Positions 44,905 through 56,671 of a stretch of DNA of 64,000 bases are shown here, one piece after another. Source of the stretch: Scytalidium lignicola (taxonomy: Eukaryota; Ascomycota; Leotiomycetes); contig NCSJ02000001.1 of NCBI GenBank assembly GCA_002812745.2, forward strand, positions 1 through 64,000, written 5' to 3'. Each line of letters begins with the position of its first letter. The first letter of the stretch is position 1. The notes below the pieces were generated by a model. That model saw only the letters and a list, made by a program, of their open reading frames with translations, was not told the DNA's origin and ran no database searches. The translations under genes and the position numbers were made by a program.

Positions 44905-46615
44905 GTCATCAAAGGCTGATACATGTGTAGAAGTCTTATACTGCGCTTCTTAGGCGCGACTGGGGGATGTAAAGTTAGATCAGCGGGATGGAATGGGCCC
45001 TCAACATGCAATTAAATCCCGAATACGCGCTCTAGACCGAGAGAGAAGGGTAAGGTGTTATGCTGGATGCTTAGAAGAGCGTAGTGTCGTGTGAAGGATG
45101 CAGGATGAGAGACGGAAGGGCAGTGGCCTTGTAACCATGAGAGAGAGTATCGAGAGAGTGAGTGAGTCGAGAGAGAAGGGCCGGATTACTTAGGAGGAAA
45201 GGGAATGGCAGCAGAAGGAATACGAGCAACAGCACACCACGGGAGCGCACACACTGGCAACAGATTCTGAATGTGCTGGTCTCATAGGAAGGAGGAATGG
45301 CGAAAATGGGACTGGAGAGTTTTCAGGTCGTCAGGTAACTTTCGGTGCGTGAAGCGGACAGCAAAGACGATCCAGGCACCGCGAGGCGCGGATGCGTGGA
45401 ATCGACCAGGCGGGATTTACGAGCCCGGTCCCCATATCTGGCTGGCTGGGAAAAGGGCTTGTACTGTAGCTGTAACCATGGGGATCGACTGGGGGGAGGA
45501 TTGTGTCACAGAAGGACTTTCAGACACATTGCGGACGATCCAGTTGCTGCTCGAGGGCGTTTCTTCTTCCTCCTTTCTTTGCTTGGCAGGCCGGCGAAGA
45601 CACGTCCGGGAAAGGTTGTAGTGCCAGTAAGGTCGTGTAGCACGTATGATTTGGGAGGACTTGTGCCTCCTGAATCGTCAGCGTAGACCCAACATTTTGC
45701 AGCATCGAATTCGAAAAGGCATAAGGTGAATCCTGGAGGAGCGTCCCGGGCCCAAAGCAGCAGGCGGTGGGGGTTCTGCCGGGTCCCTCACTACCTTTCG
45801 GCTGGGTCGCAGCCCCACGCAACGTTACAACAGCCGGACGTTTGTTGTCTTCGCACGTCTCTTCTGTTTTTCTCCAGTCTTACTGCTACCACCGCCCACA
45901 GATTACATCCATCATCATGTACATGTACCATGGGTAGTCGCCACTTCACCACTCACCACGGCTGGACGGTTCCAACCAGATCACCCACGCACGTCGCCCC
46001 AGCCAGTCATGGCTGCTAGAATTCTCCGAAGGCTCCATAATTGATTTTTTTTGCTGCTGGCTTCTTGGCCAAGTCCTTGCTCTTGCTTGTTCCTTTCCCC
46101 GGTCATCCATGTGGCGGATCTGGCCCCAACCCAGCGGCGAACCGTCCATTGTCCCATCTCTGGCTATCGCGTGTGGCGCCGCCGGCATGGGCAATCGCCC
46201 TGAGGCCAACTTTGACCGTGACGTGACATGGCCCGCTCACTACTCAGCAACCGTTGAAGCGTGGTCCGGTGAACTTCTCCGTATGGTGAGCCGTAGAAGC
46301 AGGCCGTGGCCAAACGTCGTGCTCCGGATGGACTGGAAGCAATTCCTCTTCTCTGAAACGGTGGAAAGGTTTCGATGTTAGGTAAGATGGGATGGCGCCG
46401 GCGTGATTCGCCGCAAACTTGATTATTACACAGAGGGTCTGATGTCAGTGGGTGGCTTTCATTCCCTAACTATTCCCTTAGAGACCCTATTTTTTCCTCC
46501 GGTATCGAAGCATCTTCGATATATCTTTCCTACCTTTCTTCTCTGCTCTTTTGCTGCTTCTCAATAGATTTCATCCAACCAAAGAACAAGAAAAGCTTAG
46601 CAATATAAATCCAAA
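44905..46615. other. Divergent intergenic, hexokinase/deaminase
   Basis: 1.7 kb between two divergent GlcNAc cluster genes. GC content is higher than elsewhere. Several open frames exist but none has a family match, splice partner or sensible composition. Likely promoters and leaders; regulator sites not assigned. Confidence 0.5.
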
Positions 46616-47904
46616 ATGAGGCTCATCATTCGAGAGACCCCAGACGCAGCCTCGGCTTACATCGCTCAGTATATCATTGGTGAGATAGTCGCTGGCGGGG
46701 TAACCTTTACGAGACCGCTTGCTAATTACGCTTTTATCAGATCGTATCAAGGCCTTTGAGCCGACGCCAGAGCATCCATTCGTGCTCGGACTACCTACTG
46801 GATCCAGCCCCATTGGCATCTACAAGATTTTGGTTCAGAAGTACAAGGCTGGCGAGATCTCTTTTGAAAATGTCGTCACATTTAACATGGTACGATNAAA
46901 AAAAATCATCATTGCGCCTCAAAAGGGATAATCTAGACTACTATCGTAGAAAAAGGGAGGCTGACACCCTATGCGTAACAGGATGAGTACATTGGGATCC
47001 CTCGAGAACACCCAGAAAGTTATCACACATTCATGTACAAGCACTTCTTCTCCCACGTAAATGTCCACCCATCCAACATCCATATCCTAAATGGCAATGC
47101 ACCAGACCTAGAGGCAGAATGTGTGCAGTATGAAGCTGCCATCAAGGCTGCTGGCGGCATTGACTTATTTTTGGGAGGAATTGGTCCAGATGGACACATT
47201 GCATTCAATGAACCAGGCTCCAGCTTAGCTTCCAGAACCAGAGTGAAGACCCTGGCATACGACACTATCCTTGCTAATTCCCGATTCTTCGACAACGATC
47301 TAGAGAAGGTGCCTAAGATGGCGTTGACTGTCGGAGTGCAGACAGTTTTGGAGGCCCGAGAAGTGGTTATTATCATCACCGGTGCTCACAAGGCATTGGC
47401 CCTTCAAAAGTGTATTGAGGGTGGAGTAAACCACATGTGGACTCTCTCCAGTCTGCAATTACATCCTCATCCAATGATTGTAGTAGATGAGGATGCTACG
47501 CTCGAGCTTCAAGTCAAGACAGTCAGGGTAAGTTCTCTTGCATTTTTCTAAATACCTTAAAAACCCCATCCGCTAACTTTTTTCTTCTTAGTACTTCAAA
47601 TCCATCGNAAAAAGTCGCCGCAAGCCAAGGTTTCGAACAAATCCTCCCATCCGCTGTCCGAACCGGGACACGCACGAAACCTCTAGAAGCTAAACCGGAG
47701 GAGAAAGATGCACCGACCATTCTTTCCCCACAACCACTGACCTCCACACTACTAGCTGCCCCCGCTACAGAGTACCCTGTCCGCTCACATACCCCAGAGC
47801 TAATCCCAGATAACATGGCATCGAGAATAAACGATTTGACAAAGCAAGCTGATGATATGCCGATTGACAGGATGGGTTCGAGGATAGAGAGCGTTGGTGC
47901 ATAG
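46616..47904 (+). CDS. dam1: Glucosamine-6-phosphate deaminase
   Basis: Converts glucosamine-6-phosphate to fructose-6-phosphate and ammonia, the last step of GlcNAc use. Four exons: 46616-46679, 46741-46889, 46982-47527, 47592-47904; predicted 356 aa after removal of the surplus N at 47608. NagB motifs: [36 protein letters not shown] (phosphate loop), [20 protein letters not shown] (general-base Asp), [20 protein letters not shown] (catalytic His) and [20 protein letters not shown]. The C-terminal 85 residues beyond the bacterial core are a hydrophilic fungal extension. An N at 46897 lies in intron 2. It is divergent from the hexokinase-like gene. Confidence 0.94.
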
Positions 47905-49129
47905 AGGGTAGTAAGACCTAAATGGCTTGTGACTGATTTAGGAAGGAGAAAGAAATGGGGTTAATTTGACACTTGGTGTGTGTGTGAGTGGGGAGAAATT
48001 TAGACTGACGTATATATACCTTCGTTTTTATCTTTCTTACTTTTCTATTGTAGTTACTACATGTATATGGGTTTTGATGATTGCTAGATAAGGGGGAGAA
48101 AATTGATACCAAAAATCTTTCGTTAAAATATTGGGTTTTTTTAGTCCTTATTTGATTGGGCGTTTATAGGGTTGAGTGGTGATGTGTTCGTGGAATGGAC
48201 GGGGGAACGGGGAGGGTGTCATGTACTGTACAGAGAATAAGAATTAGTGTGCTCCATGTCATGGGGAATACATAATTAAGATAGCAGAATAGACAAATAT
48301 TACTTCAGCAAAGGTGGCATTTTATTTTACAGTTAAATGTGTCTAGCTAGTTTTCCAACATGTATTGACAATGTTATTATAGATCTTGAATATATGCAGC
48401 TTTCGACTGTTGTGGTAGACTAGCAACGACGACGACAGAACGAGCCCGGAAGACTCTAGTTCTGTATATATTCCTTACGTTGATAATTTTTTCCCCTTCT
48501 TCCACCGAGTGTATATGTAAACTATTTGTTTGTTACAAAACTCAACACAGATCCCCAACGGCTACGATAGTGTCTTGTACTTGTGTAGTTACGTGAAGTA
48601 GCTTGTTGTAAACCGGAACATTTTACAACTTGACACTTCGAGAGAGATTTTAAGCCACCGTAGCAGCTTAGCTAAGGTAGTGAAAAATAGGCCTTGATGA
48701 GCTAGCTGTTTAATATCAAACTTCAACCCTGGTTGGTCCCCGTGGTCCCTTAAATAATTTCTCCTTGTTTAATATTAAGCCCCATATTCAAGGCATAAAA
48801 CGCCGTCACCGGGCGGTTTTTCGTAGTGGAAATTCCGTTCTCGGAAGCTGTATATTTGTCCACCAATCATGACACAAGTGGACAGCCCCTCCAAGAGCTG
48901 CCCCACCATAATGTTTCCCCTCCATGCTCGAGCAAGGTCATAGAGATCGAGAAAAATATATAAATGTATAGGCATCCCACTTTCTCCTTCGTGTCTTAAA
49001 AGGGAGTTTTCTTCTTGTTTGAAGCTGGAAATAATACATCTTTTAAGTGCTAAATTATATATTCTTTGCGTGTAGAAGCACATATATATTTTTAATTTAG
49101 CCCGGCGAGATCATTTACTGAAATTAGAT
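47905..49129. other. Intergenic with galacturonate-type element
   Basis: No supported gene. The first part is the deaminase 3' flank; the last part is the promoter of the L-galactonate dehydratase gene and contains TCCACCAAT at 48859-48867. Confidence 0.5.
48859..48867 (+). promoter_or_regulatory. Candidate galacturonic acid-responsive element
   Basis: TCCACCAAT matches the reported fungal consensus TCCNCCAAT bound by the GaaR-type activator of galacturonate genes. It is 263-271 bp upstream of the ATG of an L-galactonate dehydratase gene, the expected target class. Confidence 0.6.
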
Positions 49130-50643
49130 ATGCCAGAGATCACCATTACGGGTTGGGATACTCGCGATGTGCGATTCCCAACCTCGTTGGACAAAACTGG
49201 TTCTGATGCTATGAATGCAGCTGGAGATTACTCTTCAGCATATTGCATCCTCAAGACTGACTCCGAGTTTACTGGCCATGGCATGGTAAGTTGTGAAATA
49301 CTTCCGTCCAATACTTAAAAATTACCCCGCTCTGCTTAGTTTCGGAACTGATGCGGAACTGACGCGGAACTAACTCTCCTATTCATAGACTTTCACAATT
49401 GGTCGAGGTAACGACATTGTTTGTGCAGCAATCAACCATGTTACCGAACGTATCAAGGGGAGGACTTTATCCTCTCTCGTCAGCAATTGGGGTCAAACTT
49501 GGCGTTACCTGGTCTCAGATTCCCAACTCAGATGGATTGGGCCGGAAAAGGGTGTCATTCATCTTGCTCTTGGTGCGGTTGTCAATGCTATCTGGGATCT
49601 CTGGGCCAAATCTCTCAACAAGCCTGTCTGGAGAATCGTAGCTGACATGACCCCGGAGGAATTCGTGCGTTGCATTGACTTCAGATACATCACTGACGCA
49701 ATCACTCCTGAGGAAGCTATAGAGCTATTGAAGAAGGAGGAATCAGGAAAGGCTAAGAGAATTCAGGATGCGTTAAATAGTAAAGCTGTTCCAGCTTATA
49801 CTACTAGCGCTGGTTGGTTGGGGTATGGAGAGGAGAAGATGAAGGGATTATTGCAGGAAACCCTGAGCAAGGGATACAGGCACTTCAAGCTTAAGGTTGG
49901 AACAAGTGTTGAGGCTGACCGGAAACGGTTAGCCATTGCACGGGAGGTTATTGGATACGACAAGGGTAACATTCTTATGATTGATGCTAATCAGGTACGT
50001 CTATTACCCCCGAAAAGGCTGCTTTCTGGATATATGAACTTACAAATGGCAGGTTTGGTCCGTTCCTGAAGCAATTGAATATATGCAACATCTCAAAGAA
50101 TTCAAGCCTTGGTTCATTGAGGAACCTACATCTCCTGATGACATCCTCGGCCACAAAGCAATCCGAGACGCCCTTCGCCCAGACGGAATCTGCGTTGCGA
50201 CTGGAGAGATGTGTCAGAACCGAGTTATCTTCAAGCAACTTCTTGCAGGTGGTGCAATTGACATCTGCCAAATCGATGCCTGCCGCATGGGAGGTGTCAA
50301 CGAAGTGCTCGCCGTTCTACTCATGGCGAAAAAGTTTAACGTCCCTATCGTACCTCACAGTGGCGGTGTCGGACTGCCGGAGTATACACAACATTTGAGC
50401 ACTATTGATTATGTGTGCGTCAGTGGGAAGCTGAGTGTGTTAGAATACGTAGATCATTTGCATGAGCATTTCTATCATCCATCTGTTATCAAGGATGGGT
50501 ATTATCAGACTCCAATGGAAGCTGGATACTCGGTAGAAATGAAGCCAGAGAGTATGGATAGATTCACTTTCCCTGGAAAGGAGGGTGTCTCATGGTGGCA
50601 GAGTGAGGAGGCGAAGCCAATCCTGACAGGAGTTAAGATCTAA
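49130..50643 (+). CDS. lgd1: L-galactonate dehydratase (enolase superfamily)
   Basis: Second step of fungal D-galacturonate (pectin) catabolism: L-galactonate to 2-keto-3-deoxy-L-galactonate. Three exons: 49130-49285, 49389-49994, 50053-50643; introns 103 and 58 nt; predicted 450 aa, the size of known LGD1 proteins. N-terminus EITITGWDTRDVRFPTSLDK is typical. The enolase-superfamily barrel shows YRHFKLKVG (catalytic Lys pair), ILMIDANQVWSVPEAI (metal Asp), WFIEEPTSPDD (metal Glu), VATGEMCQN (metal Glu) and VPIVPHSGGVGLPEY (catalytic His). Intron 1 contains three copies of an 11-bp CGGAACTGAYG-like unit. Related fuconate/rhamnonate dehydratases are the main alternative; the upstream TCCNCCAAT element supports LGD1. 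Confidence 0.92.
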
Positions 50644-51441
50644 TTAGGTTTATGGAGAGTTGAAAATTTCTTGTATAGCATGTGTTATTCCATGGAGTTT
50701 AATGGAACGGGTGTGGATGGTTTTGATGTTCGGCCAGTCCGCAGGAGGGCAACGATGGCATCCTCTAAGGCACAGCAAGTGTCTTCCTAGATATGAATTG
50801 AATGTAAAGGCATCACCTGTTAATAAATCGCTTTTTCCCTTGGATAAATTCGCGGCTAAAGATTCCCTTTGATCATGTCATCTGCGCGTAAAAAATTTGG
50901 TGAGGGCATATCACAGAGCGTTAATTACAGACCAGTATTCGGGGGATCAACAGCCGAGAAGTGATGTCAAACTTAATAATGTCAATAAGTCTATTCTTTC
51001 TTCTGATTTGTCACATAAACACCAAACTATAGCAAGGGCAATTGACAAATTGGAAGAACCTTCCTGATTCATCAATAGCACATATCGTCCGAACAACTGG
51101 GAGTCACAGTAGCAACGTTCCAAAGCACAGCAACACGAATCTGTACAGGATCGACAGCTGCAGCAAATCCCCGCACTGAAAAGCTTCTGGCCTCATTAAT
51201 CACGAGTAAAAATGTCAGACTACAAGGTGATGACAACGCAGGCAAGGATCGCGATGCGGGGTATGGGATCATCTATACGGAGTGATCGGCGGTCTTTCTG
51301 CTGTTCCTGACTTCTTACCTCGAAGCTTATGTGAATACTTAAGGTAAGGTACGTGCTGTCGTGCTTTCAAAGCCGTAGAGTAAGTGCTACACTTTCTTCG
51401 AGATCAAGAGCTTCACTTCTTGTTCTGCATCTCTTGTCGCC
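50644..51441. other. Intergenic stretch, no gene seen
   Basis: 3' flank of the dehydratase and promoter of the GH125 gene, both on the plus strand. Nothing further recognised. Confidence 0.5.
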
Positions 51442-53265
51442 ATGCGCTCCATTCATTTTCTCATGACGGTGGTGGGTCTTCTGGCTACTGCTCTCCATGC
51501 CCAGGTCTTACCACCACCGTCATGCCCGGATTTCAGCACCTACTCGACAACGAGACACCAACCTTTCAGTACAGGTCACTTCAGTCTTTCATACATGCGA
51601 CCTGACCCAGCCTGTCGAACCTTCAACTCTTCCATTGTGGAATCCACCATTAAATCCATGAAATCTGTCATCAAGGATCCAGACTTGTACCGACTCTTTG
51701 AAAATACCTTCCCCAACACTCTCGATACGGCTGTAAAATGGCGTGGCGTAGCTGCTGGTTCTGAGGATGAAGAACTTACGTTCCTGATCACGGGAGATAT
51801 AGATGCTATGTGGCTAAGGGATTCTGCGAATCAGATGCAAAGTTATATATCCTTACTCAAACCCGATAGCTCACGGGACAGTCTAGCAAGTCTGTACCGA
51901 GGAGTTATTAATCTCCAGGTGAGATATGTCCAGGAGGCACCGCATTGTAATTCCTTCCAGCCGCCAGTGGAGTCGGGTTTGTCCCCAGTGCAGAATCAAG
52001 CTATCCCAGATAACTTTCACCCTCCCGTGGCGAATACAACCGTGTTTGAGTGTAAATATGAACTAGACTCTTTAGCAGCTTTCCTAGAGATCTCGACGAA
52101 CTATTATGAAGCTACAAAGGACATTGGTTTCTTCAGGAAGTTCCAGTGGGTTAATGCTATCCAAACTGTTATGGATACTACGCAGGCCCTGTTAATAGGG
52201 ACGTACGCGAGCAATGGGAGTATTAACGTCAGTCCGTATACGTGGGAGCGAGAAACCACAATTGGAACGGAGACTTTGGATAACAGTGGTGTTGGGAACC
52301 CAGTTCATGAGGGAACAGGCTTGATCAGAAGCGCATTTCGACCGAGTGATGATGCGTAAGTTGAGTCTTCTCTATACCTTTGTTTCACGTTTTATCTTTC
52401 TTCATTCTTATTTTCCTCCTAATCTTGTCATTTACTGCTTTATATGTGAGTTAAGATAAGAGTGGTTGATATGTTACATTAGAACTATTTATCAACTGTT
52501 CATCCCGGCCAATATGATGTTCTCCCGATATCTTGACTCAGCGTCTACCATTATGGCAGCAATAGGGGGCCATGCCGCTTTAGCTCAAGAGATGAAATCC
52601 TTTGCTGCTAGCATTAGACAGGCTATCACTAAGTATGGGATTGTGAATGATCCTAACCATGGAAATGTCTATGCTTTTGAGGTGGATGGCTTTGGATCTC
52701 GTAAGTTGCAGTGCTATTATAATTTCCCCTTATACTTCATATGAATTTATATAATAGACTGACTTCACATATAGGTAACATTATGGACGATGCCAATATT
52801 CCAAGTCTTCTCTCTGCTCCCTTCTTTGGCTACCTGAACGTGAACGATCCAATCTACCAAGCTACACGGAACCTTATTCTGAGCAAAAACAACCCCTATT
52901 TCCAACACGGGCCTGTTATAAATGGGTGAGTATCCTTCATCACCCTCCCTGCTTATAGCTGTTTAACACTATCCTCTCATAGTGTTGGATCTCCACACAC
53001 AAATCCCGGCCGTGCGTGGCCCATGTCCAACATAATGCGGATCTCCACGACCTCCAATACCAATGAGATCAAGCAAACTCTGTATGGGCTCCTGAGTTCA
53101 ACGGATGGATTAGGATTGATGCACGAAAGTATCAATACGTTTAATGAGAGTGATTGGACGAGACAGTGGTTTAGTTGGGCAAACGGCTTGTTCGGACAAA
53201 CGATTTTGGATTTGGAGAACCGTGAACGTGGGGTCTTGTCTCAGAGTTATCAGAAGGCCCCATAA
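51442..53265 (+). CDS. Secreted GH125 exo-alpha-1,6-mannosidase
   Basis: Four exons: 51442-52355, 52483-52700, 52775-52925, 52983-53265; introns 127, 74 and 57 nt; predicted 521 aa. The signal peptide is [22 protein letters not shown]125 (formerly DUF1237) segments: [20 protein letters not shown] near residue 115, [108 protein letters not shown] and [16 protein letters not shown]. The conserved Asp of the [11 protein letters not shown] region and the Glu of LMHESI are the residues expected in the active site. The enzyme trims alpha-1,6-linked mannose from N-glycans or fungal mannan outside the cell. Confidence 0.93.
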
Positions 53266-54234
53266 TATATGTGTCCCNTTTTTTTATACACTGATGAGGT
53301 GAATCAGGCACATAAGGGATGTAGATCTCCAAAAGAGGAAACAATTTTGATAAGAAATAGAATTGACCTCATCTGACCTGTTGATCAATAAACAGGTAAT
53401 ACGTCTCGTTAGAAACACTACCAGACCAGGAAAACCTCCCTCCACTTCTCCATAAACTAAACGCAACTGCAGTCTCGTAGAATATTTCATATACATTGTC
53501 TTCAACTGATGGATACCATTCGGGAGTATACGAAGCTCAAATCACATATTGCAAGACTTACTAATGTACACACTAAAAGTTGTCCATTTTGCCATCTTTT
53601 ATGATGTACATCAAAGTTTGAGTCCTCTCGACGCAAAAGAGGTTCCCAGACACATTTTGTAATATGTGACATATACGATATTTATATGACCTTCTAGAGC
53701 CCCTTTCAGTTACATTGTAGAAGGTAGCTTTTTGTTGAATTAATTGTTCCTTTCTCCGTTCTGTGCGTGGATATGATATAGATCATATACGCAATCGCTT
53801 TCATCAGCGTCTTCCACTTTTTGTAGAGCTTGAAGGGAGACTTTATTTTGGTTTTGCAATAAGCGTGGCTATGTTCTTGCAGTTGAGCGTTCTCAAGTTA
53901 CCTACATGTTCTAACCCAACTGTAGATTGAAATCGGCTCCGGCTAAAATTCACGAGTCTTGTTACATTAGTCTAAAGTTTTAGGTTGATTATCCAGGGGT
54001 AAACTCCTCTCACTAACAATAATTGGAATAGTATATGGGCAGTAAGATATATGTAACAGAGCCTCGTATTATGTTTTTAATGATGAACAATACCCTTTTT
54101 TAGACGTTAGTTCCGTCCTCAAAAATTCAATATTATTCTCAACAGCCTAAGTATTTAAATTAGGCAAAGCCAAAGGGTTTCGGTGAACTAATTTAAATAT
54201 GATACTTTGCCAACGAGTATCCTTTTCCTTGTTC
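53266..54234. other. Intergenic with a 12-bp inverted repeat
   Basis: AT-rich. No gene supported. It holds an inverted repeat close to the stop of the ankyrin gene (separate entry) and an N at 53278. Confidence 0.5.
54152..54199. repeat. Perfect 12-bp inverted repeat
   Basis: TATTTAAATTAG (54152-54163) and CTAATTTAAATA (54188-54199) are exact complements with a 24-nt loop. It lies 36 bp beyond the stop codon of the minus-strand ankyrin gene, so it would form a hairpin in that transcript's 3' UTR. Confidence 0.75.
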
Positions 54235-55613
54235 TTAATCCGTCAGTCCGATATCATGGGTTCTGTCTAGCAAGAGTCTCACAAGATACATTCCCATCTT
54301 TTGCAGCATAAGAAAGAATGTCATCTTCTCCCAATCAATTCTAACACCTTTTTCAAGTAGCAGTCTGACACTAGCAGCGTGTCCATGCTCTAGAGCAAAT
54401 TCCATGGGTGTGAAACCCTTCCTGCCCCTCAATCCTAGCTTAGCCCTCCTATCCAAGAGCAACATAACGACTCTCTCGTTTTCTTGCTGTATGGTTCTAA
54501 ATAATGCTGTCCGACCTATTCTATCTTCTGGCTCTGACTCAACTCTTGCATCTGAGAGGAACTTAACGACTTTCTCGTTTTTTACTCTCTACAACATAGA
54601 ACAATGGTGTCACACCGTTACAATTTAAATTCACTTCAGCTCCTTTCTAGTAGTATTAAGTGGAGGTCCATATAACCACGAAGTAAGGAATATCAAAGTA
54701 TCCTCGTCTCGTTCTAGCATATTGTAGACTTTACTGTGCTGCAAAACCAGATCGGTACCGTCAAAGTGACCCTGGATAAGCCGCAAATGTTGTGGACCCA
54801 TTAGAGACAGCATGAGGACCTGTGGATGATGATGCAATCAGCGATAATCTCAGAGAGAGAAAAATAATATCTGATAAAACAGAGCCATTACTGTCTCATC
54901 AGAATACCAAACATACCGGATGGAAATCATGCATAGCGTAGGCTGCTTGTTTTAGACGGATCCTAATTACCCTAAGCAAAGCAAGAATTTCTCCTCGGGA
55001 CAACATCTCGTCATCTCCTTCGATATTAGATATCATAATGACCTTCGCATGCGGAAACTCTATATCTTCATGAAAGAACAACGACATGACCTGCCACTGC
55101 GGTGGATATTCTGAATACCCGGAGTGCTCGAAGAGCGAGCATCCAAGTTTGCGCTCAACAAGACTATACTGATCATTGGCGCGAGTTACACAGATCAAGA
55201 GAGGGTTATACATACCCATCTTGAAACCATCCAGCGTTATACGTTATTTGCTGGAGTTCCTGCTCGGGATTTTGCTTGCGAATCCGATATCCAGCTAGAT
55301 AGTAGGCAAGGAAATAACATAAGTCGCGTGCATGGTCAATGGGTCTGCCTTTATTATGGTAACTTGGGAATTCTTGCGCCATCCAACCAGGTGTAGGTTG
55401 GTCTAAATTGTCTTGTGGATAAGGAGCAAAAAAGCAAGGACCAAGCTCCGAGGTTTTGTTGTCAAATGATACTTGTATTTTGCGGATGTTGATGTTCCGC
55501 AGATATTCCGCGTCGAACAAGCACTTCTTATCAAAAAGGATGCACTTTTCTAGCTTTGCAGTGGCTTGACGGTTACCACGGTGGCGCGCCCTTAGCTCGT
55601 CAGATGAAGTCAT
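54235..55613 (-). pseudogene. Ankyrin-repeat protein gene with two apparent frameshifts
   Basis: Exons 55613-55216, 55163-54917 and 54819-54235 (introns 52 and 97 nt). The N-terminal 270 residues are a fungal domain I do not recognise (PCFFAPYPQDNLDQPTPGW, DLCYFLAYYLAGYR, MSLFFHEDIEFPHAKVIMIS, VLMLSLMGPQHLRLIQGHFD, FLTSWLYGPPLNTT). Ankyrin repeats follow: GAEVNLNCNGVTPLFYVVES, EPEDRIGRTALFRTIQQENE, RVVMLLLDRRAK, GFTPMEFALEHGH, ASVRLLLEKGVRID. Between NTTRK and GAEVN the frame slips by one, and within AGTAAAAAACGAG (six A residues) it slips back. Both slips are at homopolymers, as are the N sites elsewhere in this assembly, so sequencing error is at least as likely as a true pseudogene. It is described here without repair. 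Confidence 0.7.
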
Positions 55614-56671
55614 TGTGACTGATGTGATGTAGTTAGGAGAAAGAGATGAAGAGGATGATGGTGATGCTTTATCAATTTGCTTGAGTACATAAGTACGAAT
55701 ACGAAATTTGGCGCCTTCAATGAGATCTACTAGTTTAGAGAAGAATGGATGGTTTTTGTTCTGAAACTTAGTTCCAAGCTTGTTTCAAGCATTACTCTTT
55801 CCTTTTCGCCCTAAGAACACTCCAAGATTCATAGCAAACATTGCCCGTCTGATGTTGACGTGCTTTGCCATTAGCGGAGTGAGGGGTTAACCTCGTCTTT
55901 GGCTGATGGGACGTGCGGGAGTGCCGGGATTATGAGGCTCGTTCCGCATGAGATGCTTTTACTATTTTAGGTTAGTGGGTTGATTTGCAGATAACGGCAC
56001 GTGAGTAGCGTCATCCCGATATTTTATGCCTTACAAGTAAGGCATTAACAAGGCCGACCCCCACTGCAAACAAGGTCNAAAAAGTTTTGTTGCATGTCTG
56101 GGTCTCTAATGGAAATGGGCAGCGTCATTTGGAAGGCGTTAGGTACGAAGGTACAAGGACTCATCCCTTCTATTCTACCGAACTGCTCGCAAACACTAGT
56201 AATAACTGTCTCAGGAAATGCTAAATGTTAAATTCTTTGTCATTCTACTGTAGACGTGTAATATTATGTGTGTTGTTTCTTATCGTAGATTGGCATTTCA
56301 ATATTCTATTCCACTGGTTTTAACGTATAATGGCGGAAGTAAGCTACGTTTACCGTCAATCTGGGAAGTACGGTATAATCATTCAAGCTATTTTACTACA
56401 TTGAGCGTATGTAAAGCGGAAAGGAAACAAACTCTCACATGAAGGATGCAAGCACTCCAGTTCATCGTATGCTATCTTTAGATTCCCTTTTAAACAGTAA
56501 GTGCTTTCCCCTTATGAGCTTTTCAAGTCTAGGTAGCTATCCTTGGCAGGTACTACTTCCAAGAGAATCCGCAACCACACTTGCTGAATATATCCATCTC
56601 TATTCTAATAGAGAAAAAGGGTTGCTCATAATTCCAAAATCCTTTTCCAAACACCTTGCGATTAACCCAGT
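55614..56671. other. Intergenic stretch, no gene seen
   Basis: Promoter of the ankyrin gene and 3' flank of the dioxygenase gene (both minus). N at 56078 next to an A-run. Nothing else recognised. Confidence 0.5.

Noticed and set aside
44905..46615. Several 60-110 codon frames between the kinase and deaminase genes
   Set aside because: Overlapping frames on both strands in GC-richer promoter DNA, no domain and no consistent codon pattern.
48775..49083. 102-codon minus-strand frame with ATG start upstream of lgd1
   Set aside because: It overlaps the lgd1 promoter and its TCCACCAAT element, has no recognisable domain and no splice partner; likely chance.
55164..55215. Frameshift in the first half of the ankyrin gene
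   Set aside because: A regular 52-nt GTATGT...TATAG intron explains the frame change, so no defect is needed there.
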